A stretch of DNA of 64,000 nucleotides from positions 248,001-312,000 of the forward strand of contig NZ_FRCD01000001.1 in assembly GCF_900142785.1 (NCBI RefSeq), given 5' to 3'. The notes under the pieces are model-generated. The model saw nothing but the letters and a program-made list of their open reading frames with translations. It did no database searches and was not told the origin of the DNA. This DNA is from Chryseobacterium carnipullorum. Its GTDB lineage: Bacteria > Bacteroidota > Bacteroidia > Flavobacteriales > Weeksellaceae. This document shows positions 1 through 8,778 of the stretch, one piece after another. Both the position numbers and the translations under genes were made by a program. Numbering within the stretch: the stretch's first letter is position 1; each line of letters opens with the position of its first letter.

Positions 1-270
1 TGCGATATATACGGAACCGTTTTTTCTTATGGTAAGATCTGCCTGGGAATGAAGTTCGTTATAGATGGCCAGACTTTCCCTTCCGTAGTTTTGCCATGTA
101 AGATCCATTCCGGAGGGAACTACCTGTCCGAAATTTCTCACCGTTGCGCCCTGAGGAACAGAATTTCTTTCCAGTAAAGCGACCTTAAGACCTCTTTTTA
201 GAGCATGATAGGCGTGGAATGTTCCCAGAATTCCACCTCCTACAACGATTAAATCAAATTTTGCTGTCAT
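1..270 (-). CDS. FAD-dependent oxidoreductase, TIGR03364-like (3' end outside window)
   Basis: Only the first 90 codons lie in the window; the gene runs off the left edge. The ATG is at 268-270 on the minus strand. Residues 6-25 form a Rossmann dinucleotide-binding segment (DLIVVGGGILGTFHA), followed by ALLERN and a GATVRNFGQV motif, as in DAO-type amine oxidases. The GATVRNFGQV stretch and the company of a DUF5690 transporter point to the TIGR03364 subfamily, which is known to sit beside phosphonatase-like hydrolases and is proposed to oxidise aminophosphonate-type amines. It starts 3 bp after the stop codon of the transporter gene upstream, so the two are surely co-transcribed. The exact substrate is not visible. 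Confidence 0.75.
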   Translation of the reverse strand, partial: MTAKFDLIVVGGGILGTFHAYHALKRGLKVALLERNSVPQGATVRNFGQVVPSGMDLTWQNYGRESLAIYNELHSQADLTIRKNGSVYIA

Positions 271-272
271 TG

Positions 273-1580
273 TTACTTTAGTTTATAAAATTTCGACGGA
301 TCGAAATTGATGAATTGATTAGAATTAGAATTCGGTTTTGCCTTTTTTTTGAATGCTAAAAAAGCAGTGACCGAAAGAATAAGAACGGCGGCTGTAATGA
401 TATAATTCAAATGAATATAAAAATTAAGCCACGAAGTCTGCGCAGAACCAAAGTTCTTATACAGCAGAATCAGAACACTTCCAAGATAACCGAAAGAGTC
501 TACGGTATAAATCAGAAACCCAACATTTCCCTTGATATCAAAAGCGGCAATCATCCGGTCAAAATAGATTCCGTTGAAGGGAATATAGCAGATGTACATT
601 CCGAAACCGGAGATCATCATCCACAGAAAAGGAGATAAAGAGCCGGTCTGAAATAAATACGTTGATAATCCGACCGTAAGAATGCCTCCAAAAAGGATGT
701 AGTGATAATAGGCAAAAGCTTTTTTATTGTTTTTAACTTTTACCATAAAGCTTAAAATCAGAAGAACCATTATTGCGATGGGAATTTCAGTGAGGGTGAA
801 AATGGAACTGTCAAAACTAAAATGCAGACCATCCCAGATCTCGCGGTTGAAATTATCCCTGAAATCCCTTAAAACCGTTAAACAGATATAAAGAAAAATA
901 ATACACACAACAGGAATAAAAAACTGACGAATCAGCTCTTTTCTTTCCGCACGAACTAATGGCTGTCTTTTGTTTTTAAGCAGAATATCCTCTTCAGTAG
1001 GTTTCGGAATCCTTTCCAGAAGAAAAGCGAAGATCATCAGAGGAATAATGAAAATCAATCCTGTGCAGAATGGCATCCAGAATTCTGAAACCGCAAAAGT
1101 ATCCATTAAGAATTTCCCGGCAGATTTTGTAAATCCTGAAGAAACTACAAAACTTGAACACAGGAAAAGCCCGATGATCTCTGTGGTTTTTCGTCCTTCA
1201 ATATAGGAGAATACAATTCCCCAGATCATTCCCAACGGAATACCGTTGATAAACATGAAAACGATGTTATAAGGAGCGGGAAAGGCAGCAAAACCCAGTA
1301 AGGCAAGCTCAGCCACTCCAATGAACGCCAGTAAATAGACGATTCTTTTTTCAGGTTTCAGTTCTGAAATAAATTTGATCCCTATGAATTTTGAAATAAA
1401 ATAACCTACCGCCTGAGCGATGATGATCAGGATTTTATAATCAACCCCGAAATAGGCAAGTCCCTCAAAAGAAGCTACTGTAAACGGTTTTCGGAAGCCG
1501 TACATGCAGAAGTAGACACCGAAAGCGGCCAGGGCAGCCTTCAGTGTTACTAATGTTTTGGTATTGATGCTTTGAGCCAT
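273..1580 (-). CDS. DUF5690 family MFS-type transporter
   Basis: This 435-residue protein is almost wholly hydrophobic, with about 12 predicted membrane helices and a charged ERIPKPTEEDILLKNKRQ loop near residues 190-207 that separates two six-helix halves, the usual major facilitator layout. The N-terminal MYGFRKPF motif resembles the UhpC/GlpT organophosphate antiporter branch and matches what I know of DUF5690. It lies between a TonB-dependent receptor (10 bp upstream) and the FAD oxidoreductase (2 bp downstream) in one minus-strand operon. It is therefore inferred to carry the receptor's ligand, or a derivative, across the inner membrane to the oxidase. A phosphonate or organophosphate-like solute is a guess from family similarity. 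Confidence 0.8.
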   Translation of the reverse strand: MAQSINTKTLVTLKAALAAFGVYFCMYGFRKPFTVASFEGLAYFGVDYKILIIIAQAVGYFISKFIGIKFISELKPEKRIVYLLAFIGVAELALLGFAAFPAPYNIVFMFINGIPLGMIWGIVFSYIEGRKTTEIIGLFLCSSFVVSSGFTKSAGKFLMDTFAVSEFWMPFCTGLIFIIPLMIFAFLLERIPKPTEEDILLKNKRQPLVRAERKELIRQFFIPVVCIIFLYICLTVLRDFRDNFNREIWDGLHFSFDSSIFTLTEIPIAIMVLLILSFMVKVKNNKKAFAYYHYILFGGILTVGLSTYLFQTGSLSPFLWMMISGFGMYICYIPFNGIYFDRMIAAFDIKGNVGFLIYTVDSFGYLGSVLILLYKNFGSAQTSWLNFYIHLNYIITAAVLILSVTAFLAFKKKAKPNSNSNQFINFDPSKFYKLK

Positions 1581-1590
1581 TGATGATGGT

Positions 1591-4416
1591 TTAGAAGTTC
1601 AGTTTTATTCCAAGATTACATCTTACGCCGTAATATTCTACCTGTTCGGGGCGATCTTCATTCTTTCCGAAATGATAGATGAGCGGTTTGTTCAGAATAT
1701 TGTTAACATCCGCATACAGCATCAGGTGTTTAGTGAATTGATATGATCCTCCGAAATCTAAGCTGCTGTATTTTCCGTAATAAGAATCATTGATATCATC
1801 TTCCGCATATTCTACGGCATATTTTCCTTTGTAATTATAAGCCAGTCTTGCGTTGAACCCTTTTTTCTCAAAGAAAACCTGTACGTTGTACAATTGTTTA
1901 GCCTGATAAGGAAGGGCTACTTTTCTTCCGCTTGGTTTTTCCATTTCCGAAGTCATGAACGTGGCATTCAGCTGGGTTCCGAAATACTGAAGAAATCCGG
2001 GTAAAAAGTCGAATCTTCTGTTGATTCCTAGTTCAACACCGCCCAGCCATGCTGCATTTCCGTTATTCGGTGCGGTAAACTGTACACCCGTCATTCCATT
2101 GTAGTTCCCGATGAAAGAATCCTGGAAAATAGGGTCTGTAATGGATTTGTAGAAAACACCTCCGCTTACGATTCCTACATTGGAAAAATAATATTCTCCC
2201 ATCAGGTCAAAATTCAGTGAATATGTTGGATTAAGTTTGGGGTTTCCGCCTTTGAATTCATTGTCAGCTTCGCTGTATGTTCCACCGGGTGTAATATCGC
2301 CGAAGTTGGGTCTTGAAAAAGTTCTGGTGGCAGCAAAACGAAGATTGGTTTTATCATTCAAAGCATATTTGATGTGTAGCATCGGAAGAACAGCCAGATA
2401 TTTTTTGGTATGTTCAACAGGTGTCAGAACCTCCTCAACCACATTATATCCTTTTACTCTTGTATTGGTATTGGATAATCTGATTCCTCCTAAAACCGTG
2501 ATCTTGTCACTCAATTTGTAGGTTCCCATTCCGTAAGCATCCGCATGTTTCTCAAAAACATCAAAGTTTCTTCCCAATGCTTTATTGTATTCCAACGCTT
2601 CGGAATCGGTAGGGTTGATCTTCAGATTTCCCTGATTCTGGATCCAGAACTGATCCATACCCGTTGTAGAAAGCACAGGTCCGAAAGTGTTTCCAATGTG
2701 AGTATTCATTTCACTTAAATATTTCGGCCCGTTCGCCTGTGTAGTGATGTAGGGAGCGTAATCAGACAGAAGGGGAGCCGTTCCTCCGTTCCAGTTATAG
2801 AAAATATCAGAGAATCTGGCATTTCTTTCCTTGTCTCTGTATTTGAATCCGTATTTTAAAGTCAGTTTATCTGATGCATTGATCTCATGATTGAATGCAG
2901 CGACGATCTTGTCCTTTTCCTCAACAAAAACTTTGTAGAATTCCAGGTCTGTAAATCTCATCTGCGAAGCATCCATTTTAAAGCCCGGATCGCTGTAGAA
3001 TCCAAATAAAGCATCCGGGTTTTTATAATCTAATTTTCCTCCGTCTGCTTTCCAGTAAGCTCTCGGTCCGCTTCCGTGGTTGGAAATATAATCAGGATTA
3101 ATGCCTACGCCGGATTGAGTGTATTTGATGACATAATAAGAATTGTTCTGCTTGTCAGGAATGTTTCCGTATTTGAAACGGTTGTCATAATACGATAAAT
3201 CCCAATCGATTTTTCCCTTATTTAAAGTATGAACTCCACCTAAAGATACAGAAGTAAGTTCCGTAATCAGTAGGTTGTGGATGTTCTGAAGCTCTACTCT
3301 GGCTGTATTGTTCGCAGAACTGAATTTATCAAATCTGATTCTGTGTTTGTAATGCGTCTCATCATCCGAAAGCGTTCCGTACATTCCTTTTACATAAAAG
3401 GTGTTCTTGGGAGAAAGGACGTATTCGAAGGCGGCATTCACGCCCGTTGTTTTTCGGACTCCGTTGTAATCGCGGAGTTCCATTCTGAAAACCCCTTCGT
3501 CACCACTTCTTCTCGCTTCAAAATTATCGGTCGACCAGTTTCTGATAAAGTGAGCCACATTAAATAAATACCCGAATTTTTTATCTTTTGTTCTGCCTCC
3601 GTAAAGAAGTCCGAGATTATAAACGCCTTTGTCAGCTTTTGCATTGTAACCGCTTCCCAAAGTTGCTTTGAACTCTGTTTTCATGGGTGGTGTTTTTGTG
3701 ATAAAATTCACGCCACCTCCGATTCCGTCTGCTTCCATATCAGGGGTAAAAGATTTGTTTACATGCACATAGGAGATCAGTTCTGTTGGGAAAAAATCAA
3801 ATGCAGTGGCTCTGGAAGTGGTTTCTTCCTCTGCGGTCGGCAATCTGTTTCCGTTGATGGTTGTAGATGCCCAAAACGGCGGAAGCCCTCTTAAGGAAAC
3901 AAATCTTCCTTCGCCCTGGTCTCTCTCAATGGAAACGCCCTGAACCCTCTGAACGGTTTCTGCTGCATTTCTGTCCGGAAGCTTTCCGATGCCGTCTGAG
4001 GCAATGACATTGGTGATATTGACTGCGTTTTTCTGAAGGTTTAAAGCTCTTGCTTCCGTATTTTTCAAAGTTCCGGTCACGACCACTTCGTCAATGCTTT
4101 TTCTCTGCTGAGATAGCTTTACAGAACCAACATCTACCGTTTCTCCGGATTTCATATCGATGCTGATCTCTGCTGTTTCGTAACCGATATAGCTTATCTG
4201 TAAATGATACTGGCCTTCTTTGATGTCATTAACCGTGAATTTTCCATCAATATCTGTAACGGTATTTTTTGATAAACCTTTTATTTTGACCGACGCACCG
4301 GGAAGGGGTTGGCTGTCGTCAAAAACAGTTCCTATAATGAGCTGCTTCTGCGCTGAAACAAAAATCGTGATGCAGACAAAAGCAAGGGTAAGTAATTTCT
4401 CTAATTGGGTCCTCAT
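1591..4416 (-). CDS. TonB-dependent receptor with carboxypeptidase-like N-terminal domain
   Basis: Outer membrane TonB-dependent receptor, 941 residues from the ATG at 4414-4416. An in-frame ATG 11 codons upstream would place a charged leader before the signal peptide and is less likely. Residues 1-23 are a signal peptide ending in VSAQ. A CarboxypepD_reg-like beta domain follows (about 25-105), then the plug with the SIDEVVVTGTL box and GIGKLPDRNAAETVQRVQG, and a 22-strand barrel ending in the aromatic GIKLNF. The LPDRNAAE and RGLPPFWASTTINGNRLP segments are typical of the TIGR01782 class of receptors. It heads the operon with the DUF5690 transporter and FAD oxidoreductase and probably imports their substrate. 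Confidence 0.9.
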   Translation of the reverse strand: MRTQLEKLLTLAFVCITIFVSAQKQLIIGTVFDDSQPLPGASVKIKGLSKNTVTDIDGKFTVNDIKEGQYHLQISYIGYETAEISIDMKSGETVDVGSVKLSQQRKSIDEVVVTGTLKNTEARALNLQKNAVNITNVIASDGIGKLPDRNAAETVQRVQGVSIERDQGEGRFVSLRGLPPFWASTTINGNRLPTAEEETTSRATAFDFFPTELISYVHVNKSFTPDMEADGIGGGVNFITKTPPMKTEFKATLGSGYNAKADKGVYNLGLLYGGRTKDKKFGYLFNVAHFIRNWSTDNFEARRSGDEGVFRMELRDYNGVRKTTGVNAAFEYVLSPKNTFYVKGMYGTLSDDETHYKHRIRFDKFSSANNTARVELQNIHNLLITELTSVSLGGVHTLNKGKIDWDLSYYDNRFKYGNIPDKQNNSYYVIKYTQSGVGINPDYISNHGSGPRAYWKADGGKLDYKNPDALFGFYSDPGFKMDASQMRFTDLEFYKVFVEEKDKIVAAFNHEINASDKLTLKYGFKYRDKERNARFSDIFYNWNGGTAPLLSDYAPYITTQANGPKYLSEMNTHIGNTFGPVLSTTGMDQFWIQNQGNLKINPTDSEALEYNKALGRNFDVFEKHADAYGMGTYKLSDKITVLGGIRLSNTNTRVKGYNVVEEVLTPVEHTKKYLAVLPMLHIKYALNDKTNLRFAATRTFSRPNFGDITPGGTYSEADNEFKGGNPKLNPTYSLNFDLMGEYYFSNVGIVSGGVFYKSITDPIFQDSFIGNYNGMTGVQFTAPNNGNAAWLGGVELGINRRFDFLPGFLQYFGTQLNATFMTSEMEKPSGRKVALPYQAKQLYNVQVFFEKKGFNARLAYNYKGKYAVEYAEDDINDSYYGKYSSLDFGGSYQFTKHLMLYADVNNILNKPLIYHFGKNEDRPEQVEYYGVRCNLGIKLNF

Positions 4417-4449
4417 TTTTACATATATTAAATTTTCACTGCAAATCAA

Positions 4450-5022
4450 GCTAATAATTTTAATATATATAAATATTTTGTATTAAGTATTGTTTAACAA
4501 ATTTGGGGAATTTGTTACTTATATTTTACTTAATTCACCTTTTTAAAAATAGAAGGAAAATATATAAATAGTTCATAAATCCCTTTATTACAGAGCGTTT
4601 TGTGCTAATCCGTGAAATGTTTCCTGAATGGCATTTTTAGATAGATAGAGTTCTGCCAGTTAACATAACGTTAATTTTAGCGGTAAACATAAAATCGAAA
4701 AGTTTACTATTTGTAAACTTTTTACCTGAATAAATAAGAAAAGCTTACGAAAATATGAGATTAAAAGCGGAAAGTTTTTACGTTTCTTATTAACACAAAT
4801 TAGATAAGGATAAGAAAATAGATTATAAGACCTAAAAAGGCGTATTGGAATTTTTAACCATGTCAAGGTTCAAAACCTTGACATGGTTAACAGGGCTGCA
4901 AGAACCTAAGATAGTTCAGATTCCCAGACCGTTATTATTTAAAATAAGGCATCCTTAAATGTAAAACTTTGCGTTTAAAATAGGCCGTATTATATAGGAA
5001 TTTGTAAAATATCAGTACTGTA
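4450..5022. other. Intergenic region without a credible gene (573 bp)
   Basis: AT-rich spacer between the receptor gene and the XRE regulator, both on the minus strand. It holds a perfect 17-bp-arm palindrome at 4854-4890 and, at 4966-4975, the motif ACTTTGCGTT, which resembles the ends of the MITE-like element at 9709-9883. A 68-codon minus-strand open frame at 4660-4866 has no recognisable protein character and ends inside the palindrome, so it is not called. The region may contain remnants of small mobile repeats. Confidence 0.6.
4854..4890. repeat. Perfect 37-bp hairpin/palindrome
   Basis: Arms TTAACCATGTCAAGGTT (4854-4870) and its exact reverse complement (4874-4890) are separated by the 3-nt loop CAA. 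No T-run follows on either strand, so it is a poor intrinsic terminator. The perfect arms and tiny loop look like a dispersed extragenic palindrome or a cruciform-forming site. No second copy was found in this window. Confidence 0.85.
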
Positions 5023-5592
5023 CTATGCAGTATAAAAGTAAAGAACAAGCATAATACAGCTTTCATCGCTGATACTTACCGGAACGTGTGGGAATTTTCC
5101 GTTAAAATAAAGGGAATCGCCTTCTTTTAAGATGATTTCTTCGTTGTCGATGATGTATTTCACTTCCCCTTTTAGAATGTATTTAAATTCCCAGGCATCG
5201 GTGATTACTTTTTCCCTTTTGGAATTTGGCTCAATGGTGAGTAATACCGCTTCAAAACCTAAAGAATGAAGGCTTTTGCTGAAAATATGCATATACTTAA
5301 ATCCTTCAGCTTCCACTTCTTTTTCAATGACCTGCTGATTGTCTTTGGGAAGATAAATGAATTTGGCACTGGATTTTTTCTCAACACCTTCAAAGAAATA
5401 GCTGGCATCAATCTCCAGAGATTGTATCATATCCAGTAGCACAGGAAGTGAAGGAATGGTTCTTCCGTTCTCGATCCTGGACACAAGGCCGTTGCTTACA
5501 TTGGCTTTGGAAGCCAGTTCGTTGATGGTTAAATTATTCTTTTTTCTGATATCCTTCAATCTTTTACCGATACCTATTAAAAAATCATTCAT
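5023..5592 (-). CDS. XRE-family regulator with C-terminal cupin domain
   Basis: Helix-turn-helix regulator of 189 residues. Residues 8-62 form an HTH_3 domain (GKRLKDIRKKNNLTINELA, then SNGLVSRIENGRTIPSLPVL). Residues 110-185 form a cupin barrel (EFKYILKGEVKYIIDN, then LKEGDSLYFNGKFPHVPV), a sensor for a small ligand. HTH-cupin proteins are commonly local repressors or activators of neighbouring catabolic genes. It lies upstream of, and in the same direction as, the receptor-transporter-oxidase operon and divergent from the two-component operon, so it most likely controls the former in response to its substrate. A promoter with a TAACTTTG -7 box lies just upstream. Confidence 0.88.
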   Translation of the reverse strand: MNDFLIGIGKRLKDIRKKNNLTINELASKANVSNGLVSRIENGRTIPSLPVLLDMIQSLEIDASYFFEGVEKKSSAKFIYLPKDNQQVIEKEVEAEGFKYMHIFSKSLHSLGFEAVLLTIEPNSKREKVITDAWEFKYILKGEVKYIIDNEEIILKEGDSLYFNGKFPHVPVSISDESCIMLVLYFYTA

Positions 5593-5643
5593 AGTGTTTG
5601 CAATTTAACCTCAATTATATTCCTTCATTTGAGAGATGAAAAG

Positions 5644-5677
5644 CAAAGTTAATATTATTCTATATAGCTTCCGCCAA
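5644..5677 (-). promoter_or_regulatory. Predicted promoter of the XRE-cupin gene
   Basis: Reading the minus strand, TTG at 5677-5675 and TAACTTTG at 5651-5644 match the Bacteroidota -33/-7 consensus (TTG, TAnnTTTG) with a 23-bp spacer, at the long end of the range. The predicted start lies roughly 45 nt before the ATG. Confidence 0.5.
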
Positions 5678-5700
5678 CTCCCAGATCAATTCACTGAAAA

Positions 5701-5728
5701 TTGTTATTGAAATTTTTCCCTATTTTTG
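5701..5728 (+). promoter_or_regulatory. Predicted promoter of the two-component operon
   Basis: TTG at 5701-5703 and TATTTTTG at 5721-5728, separated by 17 bp, match the Bacteroidota -33/-7 promoter. The predicted start, near 5733, gives a short leader before the ATG at 5746 and supports that start over the in-frame TTG at 5701, which would overlap the -33 element. Confidence 0.6.
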
Positions 5729-5745
5729 TGAAATTCCTTATTTCA

Positions 5746-6453
5746 ATGAAAAAGATTATCCTCATCGAAGACGAAACCAGCGTTGTCTCTTTTATAAAGA
5801 AAGGACTTCAGGAAAGCGGGTACGAAGTTTCCGTAGCCTTTGATGGCCTTACCGGTGTACAGCTGGTTCAGGCCAACGATTTTGATCTTGTAGTTCTGGA
5901 TATTATGCTTCCGGAAATGAATGGACTGGATGTCTGCAAAGAGATCAGGAAAACCAATCAGCATGTTCCGATCTTGTTTTTGACTGCACTGGGAACTTCT
6001 GAAAATATTGTCCTGGGGCTGGAAAGTGGAGGCGATGATTATCTCGTAAAGCCTTTTAAGTTTATCGAACTGGTGGCGAGAGTCAAATCTCTGCTGAGAA
6101 GAAGCAACGGGGTAAGTCCTCAGGAAATTGCTGAGCCGGAACCGGATAATGAACATGTCTTCCAGTTTTCTGATCTGATCGTTAATGATTACACAAAGAA
6201 AGTAACCCGGGGCGGTGATGAGATTTCACTGACTTCCACAGAATACAAACTTCTATTGTATTTCCTGAATAATCCTGAAAAAGTAATTTCCAGAGCTGAA
6301 ATTCTGGATGCTGTCTGGGGGGTCAATTATGAACTCGGAACCAATGTCGTTGATGTATATGTGAATTACCTAAGAAAAAAATTAGATCATCAGGATGATA
6401 ATAAACTGATTCATACTGTAATAGGAATGGGATACGTATTGAAAAAAAACTAA
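5746..6453 (+). CDS. OmpR/PhoB-family response regulator
   Basis: DNA-binding response regulator of 235 residues. The receiver domain (1-118) has the acidic pair E8/D9, phosphoacceptor D52 (VVLDIMLP), T80 and K102 (VKPF), a complete phosphorylation site. Residues 135-232 form a winged-helix trans_reg_C domain (LTSTEYKLLLYFLNNPEKVISR, NVVDVYVNYLRKKLD, GMGYVL). The start at 5746 removes a 15-residue non-homologous extension. The cognate histidine kinase begins 3 bp after the stop. OmpR-type regulators bind tandem direct repeats with about 11-bp pitch; such an array lies downstream at 8131-8192. Confidence 0.95.
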   Translation: MKKIILIEDETSVVSFIKKGLQESGYEVSVAFDGLTGVQLVQANDFDLVVLDIMLPEMNGLDVCKEIRKTNQHVPILFLTALGTSENIVLGLESGGDDYLVKPFKFIELVARVKSLLRRSNGVSPQEIAEPEPDNEHVFQFSDLIVNDYTKKVTRGGDEISLTSTEYKLLLYFLNNPEKVISRAEILDAVWGVNYELGTNVVDVYVNYLRKKLDHQDDNKLIHTVIGMGYVLKKN

Positions 6454-6456
6454 GCA

Positions 6457-7857
6457 ATGTTTAATAAAGTTGTCACCAATCAGACCAAAACGATGATCCT
6501 TCTTATGCTGGTGTTTACTGCCATCATTCTGCTTTTTAGTGGATTGGTCTATTTTTCTATTGTCAACTTTTCGCATCAGAGGTTTTATGAACTGCTGAAA
6601 ATCCGCACAACCACCATCGTTCAGATTGAGAAAAGTAAAGATCACCTCGATCTTCCTGAAAACTACATCCTCAACAGTCTGAATGATGAAGAGCTTCCCA
6701 TGGAGAGAGATTATGTTTTTGCGGTGCCCACAGATTCCAATTTCAAAAAAATTTCACAGGAAGTTCATATTCCGGATTATTTTTTCAAAAGTATCGTCAG
6801 AAAAGGAGAAGCGAACTATAATGATAAAGAGTTTTACTATATCGGACAGACTTTTAAATATGACGATAAAGAATATATCGCCATCGCTTCTGCCAAGAAT
6901 CATTATGTAATCTATTATCTGGGATTTTTAAAGAGAACACTGATCACTTGTATTGTCCTTTCTCTGTTCTTCAGCATGATCTTTTCTTTTTATCTGTCTA
7001 AAACTTTATTCAGACCCATATTAAAAATTACAGGCAAAGTAAAGGAGATCAGTTCAGAAAATCTTCACCTGAGACTGGAAGCCCAGCCTGACAATAAGGA
7101 ATTGAATGAGCTGGTAGATACTTTCAACGGAATGCTGAACCGTATAGAAACTTCATTCGAAACCCAGAACCATCTGATCGGAAATGTTTCCCATGAATTG
7201 AGAACGCCTTTGACATCCATTATGGGTGAGGCTGACGTAGCACTTTCCATCAACAGAACGGCAGACGAATATAAAGATACCTTACAAATCATCCTGGACG
7301 AAGCTGAAAAGCTGGATAAAAAAATCAAAGCACTACTCATGATCGCTGAGACCGGTTTCGACGGTAAAATTCAGAAAATGGACAAAGTAAGGATCGATCA
7401 GCTGCTTTGGGACGTGATAGAAACCCTCAGAAAAATTGATTCCAGAAACAATATCTATCTGGATATCAGTATGCTTCCTGAGAATCCTAAAAAACTGAAA
7501 GTATATGGTAATGAGCAGCTTCTGCATCTTGCAGTGGCCAATATCATCAGCAATGGGTGCAAATATTCCAATTTCCAGCAGGTGAAAGTTTCCCTCGGTG
7601 CCACAGATACCGATGTCTATATCATTATAAAAGACTTCGGGATCGGGATTCCGGAAGTCGAGATGAACAAAATCTACGATCCTTTTTTCCGGGCTTCTAA
7701 TACCAAAAATTACGAAGGCTATGGAATCGGACTTCCGCTGGCCAGAAATATCGTAAGAATGCACCGTGGCGAACTTATCGTAAGTTCCAATGAAAATCAG
7801 GGAACAACCGTACAGATGCGTTTTCCTAATTTCTACAGTGCGAGACCGGAAAGTTGA
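6457..7857 (+). CDS. Sensor histidine kinase (HAMP, HisKA, HATPase_c)
   Basis: Inner-membrane sensor kinase of 466 residues and partner of the upstream regulator. It has a membrane helix at about 12-36, a periplasmic sensor region of about 120 residues without a recognised fold, a second helix at about 160-182, and a HAMP linker (183-235). The dimerisation domain carries the phosphorylated histidine H246 in NVSHELRTPLTSI. The ATPase domain shows an N box (IISNGCKYS), G1 (KDFGIGIP) and G2 (GYGIGLPLARNI). All catalytic motifs look intact. The signal is unknown. The domain set is that of CusS/ArlS-like kinases, often for envelope or metal stress, but that is only family analogy. Confidence 0.95.
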   Translation: MFNKVVTNQTKTMILLMLVFTAIILLFSGLVYFSIVNFSHQRFYELLKIRTTTIVQIEKSKDHLDLPENYILNSLNDEELPMERDYVFAVPTDSNFKKISQEVHIPDYFFKSIVRKGEANYNDKEFYYIGQTFKYDDKEYIAIASAKNHYVIYYLGFLKRTLITCIVLSLFFSMIFSFYLSKTLFRPILKITGKVKEISSENLHLRLEAQPDNKELNELVDTFNGMLNRIETSFETQNHLIGNVSHELRTPLTSIMGEADVALSINRTADEYKDTLQIILDEAEKLDKKIKALLMIAETGFDGKIQKMDKVRIDQLLWDVIETLRKIDSRNNIYLDISMLPENPKKLKVYGNEQLLHLAVANIISNGCKYSNFQQVKVSLGATDTDVYIIIKDFGIGIPEVEMNKIYDPFFRASNTKNYEGYGIGLPLARNIVRMHRGELIVSSNENQGTTVQMRFPNFYSARPES

Positions 7858-8250
7858 GGCTTAGACTGAGGTAGGGGGAACGAAGGGTTTGAGAGCTGGA
7901 GTGTTTTAGGGTTTCGGAGTTTTGGTCGATTGAAGGTGATTGAGTTCCTATCTGACGTCTAGCATCTTTATTCTTTGCTCTTGTTTCTTATAACTTAAAT
8001 TCACCATTCACTTGCGAAGCAAAATTCACCATTCAAGTTCTTAATCTCAGCCTTATGCTTAAAGTCTCATGTCTGAAATCTGAGATCTTAGGTCTTCTTA
8101 TTTTCCTTTATGTTAACGGGCATTAACAATATTCTAATCTCATTCTAATCTCTTTAATCACATTTTAATTCTATTCCAAAGGGCTTCTAATCTTGCCGCT
8201 TTAGTTTTGTATTATCAAAATACGATAACACAAATCTAAATCTAAAAGAT
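7858..8250. other. Intergenic region with decayed repeats and a promoter (393 bp)
   Basis: The left half (7860-8100) is low-complexity and non-coding, with two copies of TTCACCATTCA (8001-8011 and 8026-8036), a unit also seen in the ftsL-rsmH spacer near 34073. The right half carries the phased TTCTAAT repeats and the -7 box that precede the next gene. No open frame with protein character was seen. Confidence 0.6.
8131..8209 (+). promoter_or_regulatory. Phased direct repeats (OmpR-type operator candidate) and promoter
   Basis: TTCTAATC occurs at 8132-8139, 8143-8150 and 8185-8192, with weaker TTTAATCA and TTTTAATT units between at about 10-bp steps. The 11-bp pitch between the first two copies is the spacing expected for head-to-tail OmpR/PhoB-family dimers. 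A -7 box TAGTTTTG follows at 8202-8209. No TTG lies at the expected -33 position, which fits an activator-dependent promoter. The likely ligand is the regulator encoded at 5746-6453; this is inference. Confidence 0.5.
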
Positions 8251-8745
8251 ATGACTAAAACAATTTTAATCGCCACGGATTACTCTCTTGAGTCACTGAA
8301 TATATTAAAAAAAGTACTGAAAGAGAAAGAAGCTTCGGAAGAACAAAATCAGTATAACATTCTTTTGGTTTCAGGATATGAGCCCGGAGATTCCATCAGA
8401 GATCTTCTTTTCAATACAAAAAATACCATTTTCAATAAGATCAGACCACAGGAGTTCTGTGATGCCTATGGAATCATCAGGAATAAATATCCTCACTTAA
8501 TCAATAAGATCATCTGCGATATTTTCACAGGAAGTTTTCAGAGAACTTTCAACAATTATGTGAAAGCAGAGAATATAGAGGAAGCTTACTATTCTCCGGC
8601 TATCAAGAGTAAGGGCAAAGGAAAATTTGACATTGCGCCTTATATCAAAAAATGTAAGGATCTGCAGGTTCATGAAATCAAAGTGGAAATACCGGAGAGA
8701 CTTCCGGAAAGAGGAAGATTAGCGGAGGTCTTTGTTGAGGTCTAG
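8251..8745 (+). CDS. Small cytoplasmic protein, UspA-like N-terminus, unknown function
   Basis: A 164-residue soluble protein. The first 40 residues (TILIATDYSLESLNILKKVL, then a hydrophobic strand NILLVSGYEP) resemble the first strand and helix of universal stress protein alpha/beta folds, but the ATP-binding GxxG(9)GS signature is absent. The middle is rich in Ile, Asn and Lys and I do not recognise it. It is the first gene behind the promoter with phased repeats and precedes the YoaK-like membrane protein by 33 bp, so both probably form the target operon of the adjacent two-component system. No firm function can be assigned. Confidence 0.7.
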   Translation: MTKTILIATDYSLESLNILKKVLKEKEASEEQNQYNILLVSGYEPGDSIRDLLFNTKNTIFNKIRPQEFCDAYGIIRNKYPHLINKIICDIFTGSFQRTFNNYVKAENIEEAYYSPAIKSKGKGKFDIAPYIKKCKDLQVHEIKVEIPERLPERGRLAEVFVEV

Positions 8746-8778
8746 AAATGAATAAACACAATACTAAAAAATAAAAAA

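Noticed and set aside
4660-4866. 68-codon minus-strand frame in the 4450-5022 spacer
   Set aside because: Low-complexity hydrophobic/basic translation, starts within the 37-bp palindrome, no promoter or neighbour support.
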